Shown one piece after another: positions 1 through 6,323 of a stretch of 11,639 nucleotides of DNA. Under the pieces are notes generated by a model that worked only from the letters and a program-made list of their open reading frames with translations, was not told the DNA's origin and did not search any database. The position numbers and the translations under genes are program-made. Numbering within the stretch: position 1 is the stretch's first letter; every line of letters starts with the position of its first letter. The DNA comes from Leptolyngbyaceae cyanobacterium M65_K2018_010 (GTDB lineage: Bacteria; Cyanobacteriota; Cyanobacteriia; Phormidesmidales; Phormidesmidaceae), in NCBI GenBank assembly GCA_015295885.1, contig DVEE01000254.1, positions 1-11,639 of the forward strand, in the 5' to 3' direction.

Positions 1-1168
1 GGATATGCAGGCGGTTTTCGGTTTTTTCTAACTGGTGTTGGTAGTGGCGGGTCAGGGTGGCTTCCCGGAAGTCTAGGAAGGCCTGCATTACTTCCCGTAG
101 GGCCATCTGGCGGGGCTGACCACGGTCCAGGGCCAGCATGATCACACCAAAGTTAGTCTGCAGGGGGGTCGTCCGGTAAAGGTCTTGGAGCACCCGCTGG
201 GCCGAGGCTTCCCGCTTGAGTTCAATCACGACCCGCATCCCTTCGCGATCACTTTCGTCGCGAATATCGGCAATGCCGTCCAGTTTGTTGGCATTGACTA
301 ACTGGGCAATTTTCTCAATCCACCCAGCCTTGTTGACCTGGTAGGGCAATTCGGTGACCACAATCGCGTTGCGCCGCTGGCGGCCCCGACCAGGGCGGAT
401 TTCCTCAAACTGGCAAATACCGCGCATGGGAATACTGCCTCGGCCGGTGCGGTAGGCTTCCAGAATGCCCTCGGTGCCCATGATTTCTCCGCCGGTGGGA
501 AAATCAGGCCCAGGGATGAGGCGAAACAACTCTTCGTCCGACAGGTTGGGGTGATCGATCAGGGCGATCAGGCCGTCCAGTACCTCCCCCAAATTGTGGG
601 GGGGAATGTTTGTGGCCATCCCCACGGCAATGCCAGAGGAGCCATTGATGAGCAGATTGGGCAGCTGAGTGGGCAGTACCACGGGCTCCTGCTGGGAGCT
701 GTCAAAGTTATCGATGAAGTCCACCAGGGCTTCACTGATGTCCCCCAGGAGGGCCTCATGGCTAATCGGCGAGAGGCGAGTTTCGGTATAGCGCATGGCT
801 GCCGGCGGGTCATTATCCACGGAGCCAAAGTTGCCGTGGCCATCGAGGAGGGGATAGCGACTGGAGAAGGTTTGCACCATTCGCACTAGGGCATCGTAGA
901 CGGCCTGATCGCCGTGGGGGTGATATTTACCCAGCACATCCCCCACCACCCGGGCACACTTACGGTAGGGTCGATCCGGCGTTAAGCCCAGTTCATGCAT
1001 GGCATAGAGGATGCGTCGATGCACTGGCTTGAGGCCATCGCGCACATCCGGCAGGGCCCGCCCCACGATTACGCTCATGGCGTATTCCAGGTACGATCGC
1101 TGCACCTCGGTATGGAGCGAGGTCGGCACGATTTGCCCGGAAGCAAGGAGGTTGAGTTGATCGGCCAT
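1..1168 (-). CDS. gyrA: DNA gyrase/topoisomerase IV subunit A, N-terminal part (partial)
   Basis: Type IIA topoisomerase A subunit, which cuts and rejoins the DNA gate strands while its B partner hydrolyses ATP. I translated it from the minus strand. It starts at ATG 1168 (MADQLNLLASG) with an AGGA about 11 bases upstream, and runs open for 389 codons to the left edge, so the rest of the breakage domain and the C-terminal beta-pinwheel lie outside. Visible hallmarks are EYAMSVIVGRALPDVRDGLKPVHRR (residues 28-52, split here as EYAMSVIVGRALP and DVRDGLKPVHRR), KYHPHGD (81-87), and the catalytic AAMRYTE with Tyr127 preceded by Arg126. The position equal to E. coli GyrA Ser83 is Gln88. Cyanobacteria carry two GyrA-like paralogues, and the MADQLNLL start and HGDQAVYDALVRM stretch fit, from memory, the second one (Synechocystis sll1941 type), often labelled gyrA or parC. 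The family is certain; gyrase versus topo IV activity cannot be decided from this fragment. Confidence 0.93.
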   Translation of the reverse strand, partial: MADQLNLLASGQIVPTSLHTEVQRSYLEYAMSVIVGRALPDVRDGLKPVHRRILYAMHELGLTPDRPYRKCARVVGDVLGKYHPHGDQAVYDALVRMVQTFSSRYPLLDGHGNFGSVDNDPPAAMRYTETRLSPISHEALLGDISEALVDFIDNFDSSQQEPVVLPTQLPNLLINGSSGIAVGMATNIPPHNLGEVLDGLIALIDHPNLSDEELFRLIPGPDFPTGGEIMGTEGILEAYRTGRGSIPMRGICQFEEIRPGRGRQRRNAIVVTELPYQVNKAGWIEKIAQLVNANKLDGIADIRDESDREGMRVVIELKREASAQRVLQDLYRTTPLQTNFGVIMLALDRGQPRQMALREVMQAFLDFREATLTRHYQHQLEKTENRLHI

Positions 1169-1268
1169 GGGCGGTTGGTTCCTAAGTGCGGCTCAATAAT
1201 AGGCTGGATCGAAAAAATTAGCTTAGCGAAATGATTAATTCACAATTACCCGGGTGGCGCTCAGCCAA

Positions 1269-1274
1269 ACTATA
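1269..1274 (-). promoter_or_regulatory. Possible -10 box for the gyrA-like gene
   Basis: On the minus strand the hexamer TATAGT lies about 100 bases before the ATG at 1168. A poor -35 match (TTACCG) sits 19 bases upstream. It is the best sigma70-like -10 I can see in the 273-base divergent gap shared with the response regulator, but it rests on one hexamer. Confidence 0.25.
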
Positions 1275-1311
1275 CAGTTCAGGGAGAACAATGCGGTAAT
1301 TTATTAGGTAT

Positions 1312-1357
1312 GGGGGCAGGACTGGGAGCGACTACAGAGCTGAGCCTAGCCTGCCCC
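1312..1357. repeat. Inverted repeat upstream of the response regulator
   Basis: GGGGCAGG at 1313-1320 is matched perfectly by its complement CCTGCCCC at 1350-1357, with 29 bases between. It lies 84 bases before the response regulator start, in the divergent gap. It could fold as a hairpin in a + strand leader or be a bipartite protein site. There is no T-run after it, so a simple terminator is unlikely. Confidence 0.4.
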
Positions 1358-1441
1358 AGGGGACCGATGCATCCACCATTAACCTAAACATTTGCTTCCT
1401 CCTGACTTTGATTTTTTGGCCCACAGGGCTGGACATGCGCG

Positions 1442-1837
1442 ATGAAAACTGTCCTGATTGTTGAAGATGATCTGGTTAATGCCCGGGTTTTCTCCAAAAT
1501 ATTGACCAAACGCGGTGGCTTGGCGGTAAAGCACACGGAAGATGTGGAAGAGGTGATCGCCATGGCTCGCCGGGGCGAAGCCGATGTGATTTTGATGGAT
1601 GTGTCCCTGGCCCATAGTATGTACCAGGGCAAGCCCATGGATGGGATCAAAATTACTCAACTGCTCAAATCTGACCCAGATACCAACCATTTGCCGGTGA
1701 TTTTGGTCACCGCCCATGCCATGGAGGGCGATCGCGAAAATTTTCTCAGCCAAAGTGGCGCTGACGGCTATATTTCGAAGCCCGTAATTGACCATCAGGG
1801 GTTTGTGGATCAAATTAAGTCGGCCATGGGTGAGTAG
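1442..1837 (+). CDS. Single-domain (CheY-like) response regulator
   Basis: Receiver-only response regulator of 131 residues with no output domain, so it presumably signals by protein contact after phosphorylation by a histidine kinase. Visible receiver residues are the acidic pair Asp9/Asp10 (VEDD), phospho-acceptor Asp53 (ILMDVSL), Thr90 (VTAHA) and Lys113-Pro114 (ISKP). The loop after Asp53 is long: 14 residues separate Asp53 from the Asp of the following DG motif, against 7 in CheY. The intervening residues are AHSMYQGKPM. I recall such loops in cyanobacterial single-domain regulators. The ATG at 1442 has only a weak GGA about 8 bases upstream; the ATG at 1435 is out of frame. No kinase gene is adjacent, so it is an orphan here, divergent from the gyrA-like gene. 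The receiver assignment is secure; partner and output are unknown. Confidence 0.93.
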   Translation: MKTVLIVEDDLVNARVFSKILTKRGGLAVKHTEDVEEVIAMARRGEADVILMDVSLAHSMYQGKPMDGIKITQLLKSDPDTNHLPVILVTAHAMEGDRENFLSQSGADGYISKPVIDHQGFVDQIKSAMGE

Positions 1838-1840
1838 ACT

Positions 1841-1856
1841 AAGTACACTTGTACTT
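1841..1856 (+). terminator. Short hairpin just after the response regulator
   Basis: AAGTAC (1841-1846) and GTACTT (1851-1856) form a perfect 6-bp stem with an ACTT loop, starting 3 bases after the stop codon. The stem is weak (two G-C pairs) and no T-tract follows, so a terminator or mRNA 3'-end role is only a guess from position. Confidence 0.3.
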
Positions 1857-1890
1857 CACCGAAGGCGTTTTGACAAGTTCTAGGACCTTA

Positions 1891-1922
1891 AGGAGTAAGT
1901 CCCTCTTTTCAGGGGCACTCCT
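1891..1922 (+). terminator. Two-step hairpin in the convergent gap
   Basis: AGGAGT (1891-1896) pairs with ACTCCT (1917-1922). Inside it TCCCT pairs with AGGGG (one G-T) around a CTTTTC loop, with a small internal bulge. This gives an 11-bp interrupted stem about 55 bases after the response regulator stop. No T-run follows on either strand. It could be a factor-assisted terminator for the convergent genes or a small structured RNA. Confidence 0.35.
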
Positions 1923-2120
1923 AGCCATACCAGGCTTATCGCCAGGCTCGCATCTGGCTGATTTCCCTCGGCTGGGTTGCCATGATTGCCGCCGCCAGGG
2001 CTGGCCTTTCGGGACGATCGCTCCTAGCTTTATAGATCCCCAGCCATTACCCAGCCTAGCCCTTAGGGACCTGCTCAAAATAAACGTACCGACTCCTGAC
2101 TTGACTTTGTCCCACCGACC

Positions 2121-2136
2121 CACCCCCTCACCCCCT
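2121..2136. repeat. Tandem octamer CACCCCCT x2
   Basis: Two exact adjacent copies of CACCCCCT followed by a partial third (CAC), in a pyrimidine-rich stretch of the convergent gap. Probably simple replication slippage; no function is evident. Confidence 0.6.
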
Positions 2137-2236
2137 CACGACCGATCACCCCCGGGATCTTAAGTTTCCCGCTGATCCCTTAGTGAGCAAGCATCGCGGC
2201 GAAGGAAAATCGAGGGCTTCAAGAGGTTGGCGGCCG

Positions 2237-3391
2237 TCACTGCCCTTGCACCTTGACCAACGCTTGGGCAATCTGCAGGCAAACCCTGAAGCTGGCATCC
2301 GTTTTCACGGCTTGCCGATCCCAGTGGGGAACCGCTGCTCGATACCCCTGGGCCTCAAGCGCTGCGATCAACCGATCGCGATTGGGAATATCCAGCCGAC
2401 CACGGCGACCTATTTCTCCCAGGGGATAGTAGTAGGGGGGTAGAGCGGTTTCCCGGGCCATGGTTCCTAGCAGTTGAGCCTGATCACCCCAACCCCAGGC
2501 CTCTGCCAACTGTCCCATGGCAACCAAGGTCTGGGGATCGTGGAGATCTGCCAACCACATCGGGCCGCTAAGGACCAGCGATGGCGGTTCGGCTTGAGAC
2601 TGGCAAGATGGACAGGGACATTCCACCCGACCGAGCTGGCGCCAAAGGACGGTCTGAAAATGGCCACACCGATGACAATAGGCCAAAAACCCGTAGTTCT
2701 GAACGGTGAGGGTAGGCTTGGCCACCAGCCGCACCATGGCCCGATGCACCTGGCCGGTAAACAGGGCAAACACGGGCTCAATCCCCAGACCTCTGGCCGC
2801 CGCTGTTTGGGCGGCATGACCAATTAAAAGTCGCAGACCTTGCTCCTGGACTGCCGGGTGCGATCGCGCGCAGGCCCCATAGCCTCGTAGGCTTGCGGCC
2901 AGATCGTGGCCACTGGTCGCCCGACCATCGGTGCTGGTCAGATAGATTAAGCCACCGATACGAGCCGCCCAGAGTCCATGGCTGGCGTAGGGGGCGGGGC
3001 CACCAAAATTATCGATATCCACCAGGTCGTAGAAGTCCCGGTTTTGGTAGCAGGTAAAGAAAACCTGATTGGCATCCTGGTGGGTGAGGCGATAGCGGTG
3101 GCTGGGTAACTCGGCTAAATTGGCGGTGAGAGTAGCCGCCAGATCGGGATTGCCCTCATTAGCCCAAACCCAATCCGCTTTAGCCTCTAAAATGTACCGC
3201 AAGGGTCGCACCCCACAGCCAGTCATAGCATCGAGCACCCGCAGTTGCCCCTGCCGTTGTCGATACTCCGCTGCGGCCAGCACAGCCAGGTCGCGGGCCA
3301 CGGTACTAGCCGGTCGATAAAAGGCCGACTGGACCCGAAACTGGGCCTGTCCTTCGGCCACCCGGGAGTCGGAAGCAGCCGAGGATGCCAC
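2237..3391 (-). CDS. trm1: tRNA (guanine(26)-N2)-dimethyltransferase, Trm1 family
   Basis: Predicted SAM-dependent enzyme that adds one or two methyls to N2 of guanine near position 26 of tRNA; Trm1 is common in archaea and eukaryotes and patchy in bacteria (known in Aquifex, where G27 is also a target). Its 384 residues show a Rossmann SAM motif VLDAMTGCGVRPLRY (52-66), the catalytic-motif region DLVDIDNFGGPAPY (122-135) corresponding to the archaeal DIDPFGSP, four zinc-type cysteines (239, 242, and two of 258/260/263), and the C-terminal AVKTDASF (361-368). The Pro and Ser of the classical motif are Asn and Gly here. The start is GTG at 3391, 2 bases after the TGA of the upstream DUF2103 gene, which implies co-transcription and probably coupled translation. 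The family is secure; the exact tRNA position modified is inferred. Confidence 0.9.
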   Translation of the reverse strand: MASSAASDSRVAEGQAQFRVQSAFYRPASTVARDLAVLAAAEYRQRQGQLRVLDAMTGCGVRPLRYILEAKADWVWANEGNPDLAATLTANLAELPSHRYRLTHQDANQVFFTCYQNRDFYDLVDIDNFGGPAPYASHGLWAARIGGLIYLTSTDGRATSGHDLAASLRGYGACARSHPAVQEQGLRLLIGHAAQTAAARGLGIEPVFALFTGQVHRAMVRLVAKPTLTVQNYGFLAYCHRCGHFQTVLWRQLGRVECPCPSCQSQAEPPSLVLSGPMWLADLHDPQTLVAMGQLAEAWGWGDQAQLLGTMARETALPPYYYPLGEIGRRGRLDIPNRDRLIAALEAQGYRAAVPHWDRQAVKTDASFRVCLQIAQALVKVQGQ

Positions 3392-3393
3392 TG

Positions 3394-3693
3394 TCAGGCC
3401 ACCGCCTGCATGGCCTTAGCCACCGCCGCTTCCAGATGGACCTGATCCAATTCAGTCAGCACAAACACTTCCTGGACGGTTTTGCCTTTGCGGGCAATCA
3501 ACTTAAATCCACCCCGCAGGGGAACCGATACCTTAATCCTCAGTTCCGGGGAATGAGCCCTAACCTGGGCAATCACCCCCGGAGTGACCGTGCCAATGCC
3601 GGGCTGCTCGATCAATTTTTCGAGAATGGGAATAAGACCGGGAAGATGGGTGGAGTGATTCCAAACTAAACGACCGTCCGGGGCTTGTGTCAT
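3394..3693 (-). CDS. DUF2103 family protein (putative metal-binding)
   Basis: Small 99-residue protein that I recognise as a DUF2103 member by DGRLVWNHSTHLPGLI near the N-terminus, followed by TPGVIAQVRAHSPELRIKVS and RGGFKLIARKGKTVQEVFV. It has no signal peptide or membrane segment. The family is described as predicted metal-binding; His13, His16 and His47 are candidate ligands, but no activity is established. I chose ATG 3693. A TTG at 3702 would add three residues (MAF). Neither start has a good Shine-Dalgarno. It lies 55 bases after clpS and 2 bases before trm1 with no terminator between, so the three genes probably form one transcript. That context hints at protein or RNA quality control but does not define a function. 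Confidence 0.82.
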   Translation of the reverse strand: MTQAPDGRLVWNHSTHLPGLIPILEKLIEQPGIGTVTPGVIAQVRAHSPELRIKVSVPLRGGFKLIARKGKTVQEVFVLTELDQVHLEAAVAKAMQAVA

Positions 3694-3748
3694 AAATGCC
3701 AACCGTGAATTAGGGGTAATGAGGAAAAATTTAAACTCAGGGGAAGGG

Positions 3749-4054
3749 TCAGGCTTTTTCTAGGGGAGCCATGGTGAGGCCAGCCCGGGTGAGTTGACCA
3801 TGGTAAAGCTCTGCCTGCTCTAGGGGCCCCACCCAAACCGTTGCTTGTCCTTCGTAATGGACTTGATTAGTGAGCTTCCAGGCCCGATCGCTGCTCATGC
3901 CAGGAATGTACTTGATCAAGCACTCAGCCACATGCTGAAAGGTGTTGAAGTCATCATCAAGGACAATGATTTTGTAGTTAGGGTAAGGCTGACGGGTAGT
4001 TTGGCTGGTTTTTTCAGGGGCTAAGGTAGTGGCAGATAGGATCGCTTTTGACAT
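3749..4054 (-). CDS. clpS: ATP-dependent Clp protease adaptor ClpS
   Basis: Adaptor that binds N-degron substrates (bulky hydrophobic N-terminal residues) and hands them to the ClpC/ClpA unfoldase for ClpP degradation in the cytosol. The core follows a disordered N-terminal arm of about 22 residues: PYPNYKIIVLDDDFNTFQHV (23-42), TNQVHYEGQA (62-71) and a GLTMAPLE end. His66 and the acidic pair correspond to E. coli ClpS His66 and Asp35/Asp36 in the N-degron pocket. The residue matching E. coli Asn34 is Asp33 here. I chose ATG 4054 (101 residues), the usual length for cyanobacterial ClpS; ATG 4066 and GTG 4075 are in frame and would add 4 or 7 residues. It heads the probable clpS-DUF2103-trm1 transcript. 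Confidence 0.93.
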   Translation of the reverse strand: MSKAILSATTLAPEKTSQTTRQPYPNYKIIVLDDDFNTFQHVAECLIKYIPGMSSDRAWKLTNQVHYEGQATVWVGPLEQAELYHGQLTRAGLTMAPLEKA

Positions 4055-4169
4055 AACCCAAGTCATGAACTGCACTCAAAGAAATTAAGTCATCAACGAT
4101 TAATCACCTCATCAGTGTATCGAATTCTGCTCGTCTTCCCCAAGCCAGAGAGGTTATATCGCCAGGATT

Positions 4170-4187
4170 CCGGGGTTCCCACCCCGG
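4170..4187. repeat. GC-rich hairpin between the EamA gene and clpS
   Basis: CCGGGG (4170-4175) and CCCCGG (4182-4187) form a perfect 6-bp stem with a 6-base loop. It lies 87 bases past the EamA-fusion stop and about 115 bases before clpS, both on the minus strand. No T-tract follows, so it could be a factor-dependent termination site, a processing site or part of the clpS leader. Confidence 0.4.
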
Positions 4188-4259
4188 GTAGCCTCCCGTT
4201 TGCGGCTGTACTCCTAGGCGGGCCCTCTGCCCCAACCCCCGGTGGAACGTCAGGACAGT

Positions 4260-4272
4260 GGGGCCGAACCCC
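4260..4272 (-). terminator. Small hairpin right after the EamA-fusion stop
   Basis: On the minus strand GGGG, a TTCGG loop and CCCC form a 4-bp stem starting one base after the TAA at 4274-4276. There is no following T-run. A terminator or 3'-end stabilising role is suggested only by position. Confidence 0.25.
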
Positions 4273-4273
4273 G

Positions 4274-6148
4274 TTATTCAGCGCCAGGGGCCGTCCGTTT
4301 TAGGTTTGCCAACCGTTCCAGGCTGAGAGAAATCACCCCCAGGGTGACCAGCACCACCCCCATCCACTGAATAAACTGGAGGGCTGATTGTTCACCGGGG
4401 ATGAGCAGATAGGCCAGCACCGCCGTCACCACTGGGCCACTGGCGGTGACAATGTCAGCCCTAGCGGATCCTAGATGACTGGCCCCAGAGTGGTGAAACA
4501 GAGAACTGAGTAGGGTGAAAAGCCCCAGCCCCAGTCCCCCCAGGTAGAGACCCAGTTGGCTGCTGGGTTGACTGGGTGACAGCCCAAACAGCGAGGCCAC
4601 AATTAAAAACCCGCTGGTGAGCCCCAACACCGTGGCAAACTGCATCAGGCTGAGGGAAACTGGGTGTAAGCGCCGACTACTTAAGCGCCGAATACTAAGG
4701 TGCTTGGCCGTCAGGTGCAGGGCAAAGGCCGTGCTAGCCACAATGGCGGCCCCGATGCCCCATCCAGAGGCCTCGCTGTAGAGGCGGGGCAGGGCGGTAA
4801 ACACCACCCCCATCGTGATGGCAAACATGACCACCAATCGTAGCGGCGTGGGGCGATCGCCCCATAGGAACCAGGCTAGGGGCACCGTCAGCAGTGGGTA
4901 CATGAACAAGAGTGCGATCGCCACCCCAGGCCCCACCTCAGCAATGGCCATGTAAATCAACACCTGAGCTAGAAATAAAAAACTGCCACTGGCGAGAACC
5001 TGCATCAGGGGGCGCTTGTCCTGGCTGTTCCAGAGCTGGGTCAGATCTTCCCCCAAGGGCGGGCGCAACCGCACCGCCACCACGGCTAGCAGCGGCACCA
5101 CCACTACCATACGCAGCCACAGCAGCATTAACGTATTGGGGAAAGTGAGGGGAAAGACACCGGGGACAGCCCACCGCCCCAAGACTTCCCCTCCGTAACC
5201 CATTAAACCCACCAGGACGTAGTGCAGGGCCAAGGCCAGGGTAGCCAGCATCACCAGCCAAAGCCCCAGGGGCAGGCTACGGCTACCGCGGGCCGGGGGG
5301 GGAGCCTCAGACCATTGCCCCCGGGGCGCCGCCGCCCGACCCGGTCCCGCTGGTCTAAATCCGGAAGGGTGGGTGGACAGCGTTGAGCGGAAGGGCGTAG
5401 CCGGCTGAGGAGCCATCAGTGCCGCTGGCCCCATTGCCGGGGTTATCGAACCTGCCTGGCCTCCCGCAGGGTAGGCCTCTGGGTTGGCGAGGGTAGGCAA
5501 AGCGAGGCTTCGATGCCCGTTAGTGGCATCCCTAGCGGCCATCGAGGGTTGCACCATCTGTTGCTGCAGGTGGTAACTCAGACGCGTGACCAGGGCCTCA
5601 AGAATGGCTTCCCCCTGCTGTTCCATCGACTGCATGCGGCTCACCTGCTGAGACAGGCTACTTTGGTAGCTATTCAGATCCTGCTGCAGCGATTGCAGAG
5701 TTTGGTGCAGGGTGGTATCCAGGGCAGCTAGGCGCTGGCTGGTTTCGGTAAAGGTAGCCAGGGCATTGACGCTACCGGTCTGGGTCGGCGGCAGTAGAGC
5801 CGCCTCTAAGCGGGCCTGGAGATGGGTGGCCAGGGCCTGGGCCAGACGCTTAGCCCACACCTGTTGCTGGGCCTGCTGTTGCTCGGTCAGAGTCTGGGTG
5901 TGGATGGCCTGCAACTGCTGATACTGGGTTTGCAGCTCGGTAAAGTCCTGCTCAAGGGCTTCAATATCAACCATCAGGTCCTGTTTTCGCCGTTCTAAGG
6001 CCGCAATCTCTGAGCCCAGTTGGGTAGAGAGTTTCGCCCGGAGTAGATCCAGGTCTTGACTTAAGGCTTGTAAGACTTCCTCAGGCCGACGAGGCTCAGA
6101 CTGAGGGTTGGGATCATTCGGTAGATGGTCAATGGGCCCCATGAGCAT
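4274..6148 (-). CDS. Coiled-coil/EamA (DMT superfamily) transporter fusion
   Basis: A 624-residue protein in three parts. Residues 24-200 are Gln/Leu-rich and strongly coiled-coil-like, with Glu/Arg heptads early and polyglutamine patches such as QQQAQQQ. Residues 200-290 are a Pro/Ala/Gly linker predicted to be disordered. Residues 291-612 hold about ten hydrophobic segments arranged as two five-helix EamA repeats, including GPGVAIALLFMYPLLTVPLAW (407-427, shown to TVPL) and a second copy near GSARADIVTASGPVV. The membrane half resembles drug/metabolite transporters, inner-membrane exporters or exchangers of metabolites; the substrate cannot be told. DMT proteins are usually about 300 residues, so the N-terminal 290 residues are the unusual part. 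ATG 6148 and ATG 6142 are both possible; AGGGA is 3 or 9 bases upstream, which favours 6142. It is not tightly linked to its neighbours. Confidence 0.88.
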   Translation of the reverse strand: MLMGPIDHLPNDPNPQSEPRRPEEVLQALSQDLDLLRAKLSTQLGSEIAALERRKQDLMVDIEALEQDFTELQTQYQQLQAIHTQTLTEQQQAQQQVWAKRLAQALATHLQARLEAALLPPTQTGSVNALATFTETSQRLAALDTTLHQTLQSLQQDLNSYQSSLSQQVSRMQSMEQQGEAILEALVTRLSYHLQQQMVQPSMAARDATNGHRSLALPTLANPEAYPAGGQAGSITPAMGPAALMAPQPATPFRSTLSTHPSGFRPAGPGRAAAPRGQWSEAPPPARGSRSLPLGLWLVMLATLALALHYVLVGLMGYGGEVLGRWAVPGVFPLTFPNTLMLLWLRMVVVVPLLAVVAVRLRPPLGEDLTQLWNSQDKRPLMQVLASGSFLFLAQVLIYMAIAEVGPGVAIALLFMYPLLTVPLAWFLWGDRPTPLRLVVMFAITMGVVFTALPRLYSEASGWGIGAAIVASTAFALHLTAKHLSIRRLSSRRLHPVSLSLMQFATVLGLTSGFLIVASLFGLSPSQPSSQLGLYLGGLGLGLFTLLSSLFHHSGASHLGSARADIVTASGPVVTAVLAYLLIPGEQSALQFIQWMGVVLVTLGVISLSLERLANLKRTAPGAE

Positions 6149-6269
6149 GCGTCCCTAAGGATGATTAAACTGGCCGATGGCTATGCCAGCGGGCCAGGTC
6201 AATGTAAATGTTAGTCTTTTGCTCAAAAAAGAGATTAAAAATTTGCCCCAGGCCAGCCATTTGCCACCC

Positions 6270-6316
6270 CTCCAAAGGGATTTTGGGAGAACCTGGGATG
6301 GCTTTGCATAGCCAGG
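6270..6316 (-). terminator. Pair of hairpins downstream of map
   Basis: Reading from the map stop (6324), the minus strand first meets CCTGG/CCAGG arms (6312-6316 and 6292-6296) with an alternative inner GGCT/AGCC stem. Next comes a CTCCAAA/TTTGGGAG stem (6270-6276 and 6282-6289) with one bulged G and a GGGAT loop. No T-run follows either stem. Together they may end map transcription before the EamA-fusion promoter; this is inferred from position and pairing only. Confidence 0.3.
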
Positions 6317-6323
6317 ATGGGGC

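Larger units (their letters stand above)
1838..2236. other. 399-base convergent intergenic region without a convincing gene
   Basis: Lies between the ends of the response regulator (+) and trm1 (-). A 104-codon open frame on + (1849-2163) and a 94-codon frame on - (1839-2123) cross it. Both are rich in Pro, Ser, Arg and Leu, lack a plausible ribosome site and match no family I know, so I do not call them. The gap holds two hairpins (1841-1856 and 1891-1922), the palindrome CCTTAAGG at 1886-1893, and a tandem octamer at 2121-2136. I see no tRNA or insertion sequence. Confidence 0.6.

Noticed and set aside
551..1234. Two + strand frames (551-889 and 995-1234) over the gyrA-like gene
   Set aside because: Both are antisense to conserved GyrA coding sequence, including the catalytic tyrosine region.
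1379..1813. 144-codon minus frame opposite the response regulator
   Set aside because: Antisense shadow of the receiver gene; no recognisable domain, while the + frame has every receiver residue.
1849..2163. 104-codon + frame (and the 94-codon minus frame 1839-2123) in the convergent gap
   Set aside because: Pro/Ser/Arg-rich, no ribosome site, no family resemblance; the frame crosses hairpins and the CACCCCCT tandem repeat. Kept only as an intergenic oddity.
4076..4273. Possible tRNA or small RNA in the gap between clpS and the EamA fusion
   Set aside because: No T-loop consensus or cloverleaf pairing was found; only isolated GC-rich hairpins are present.
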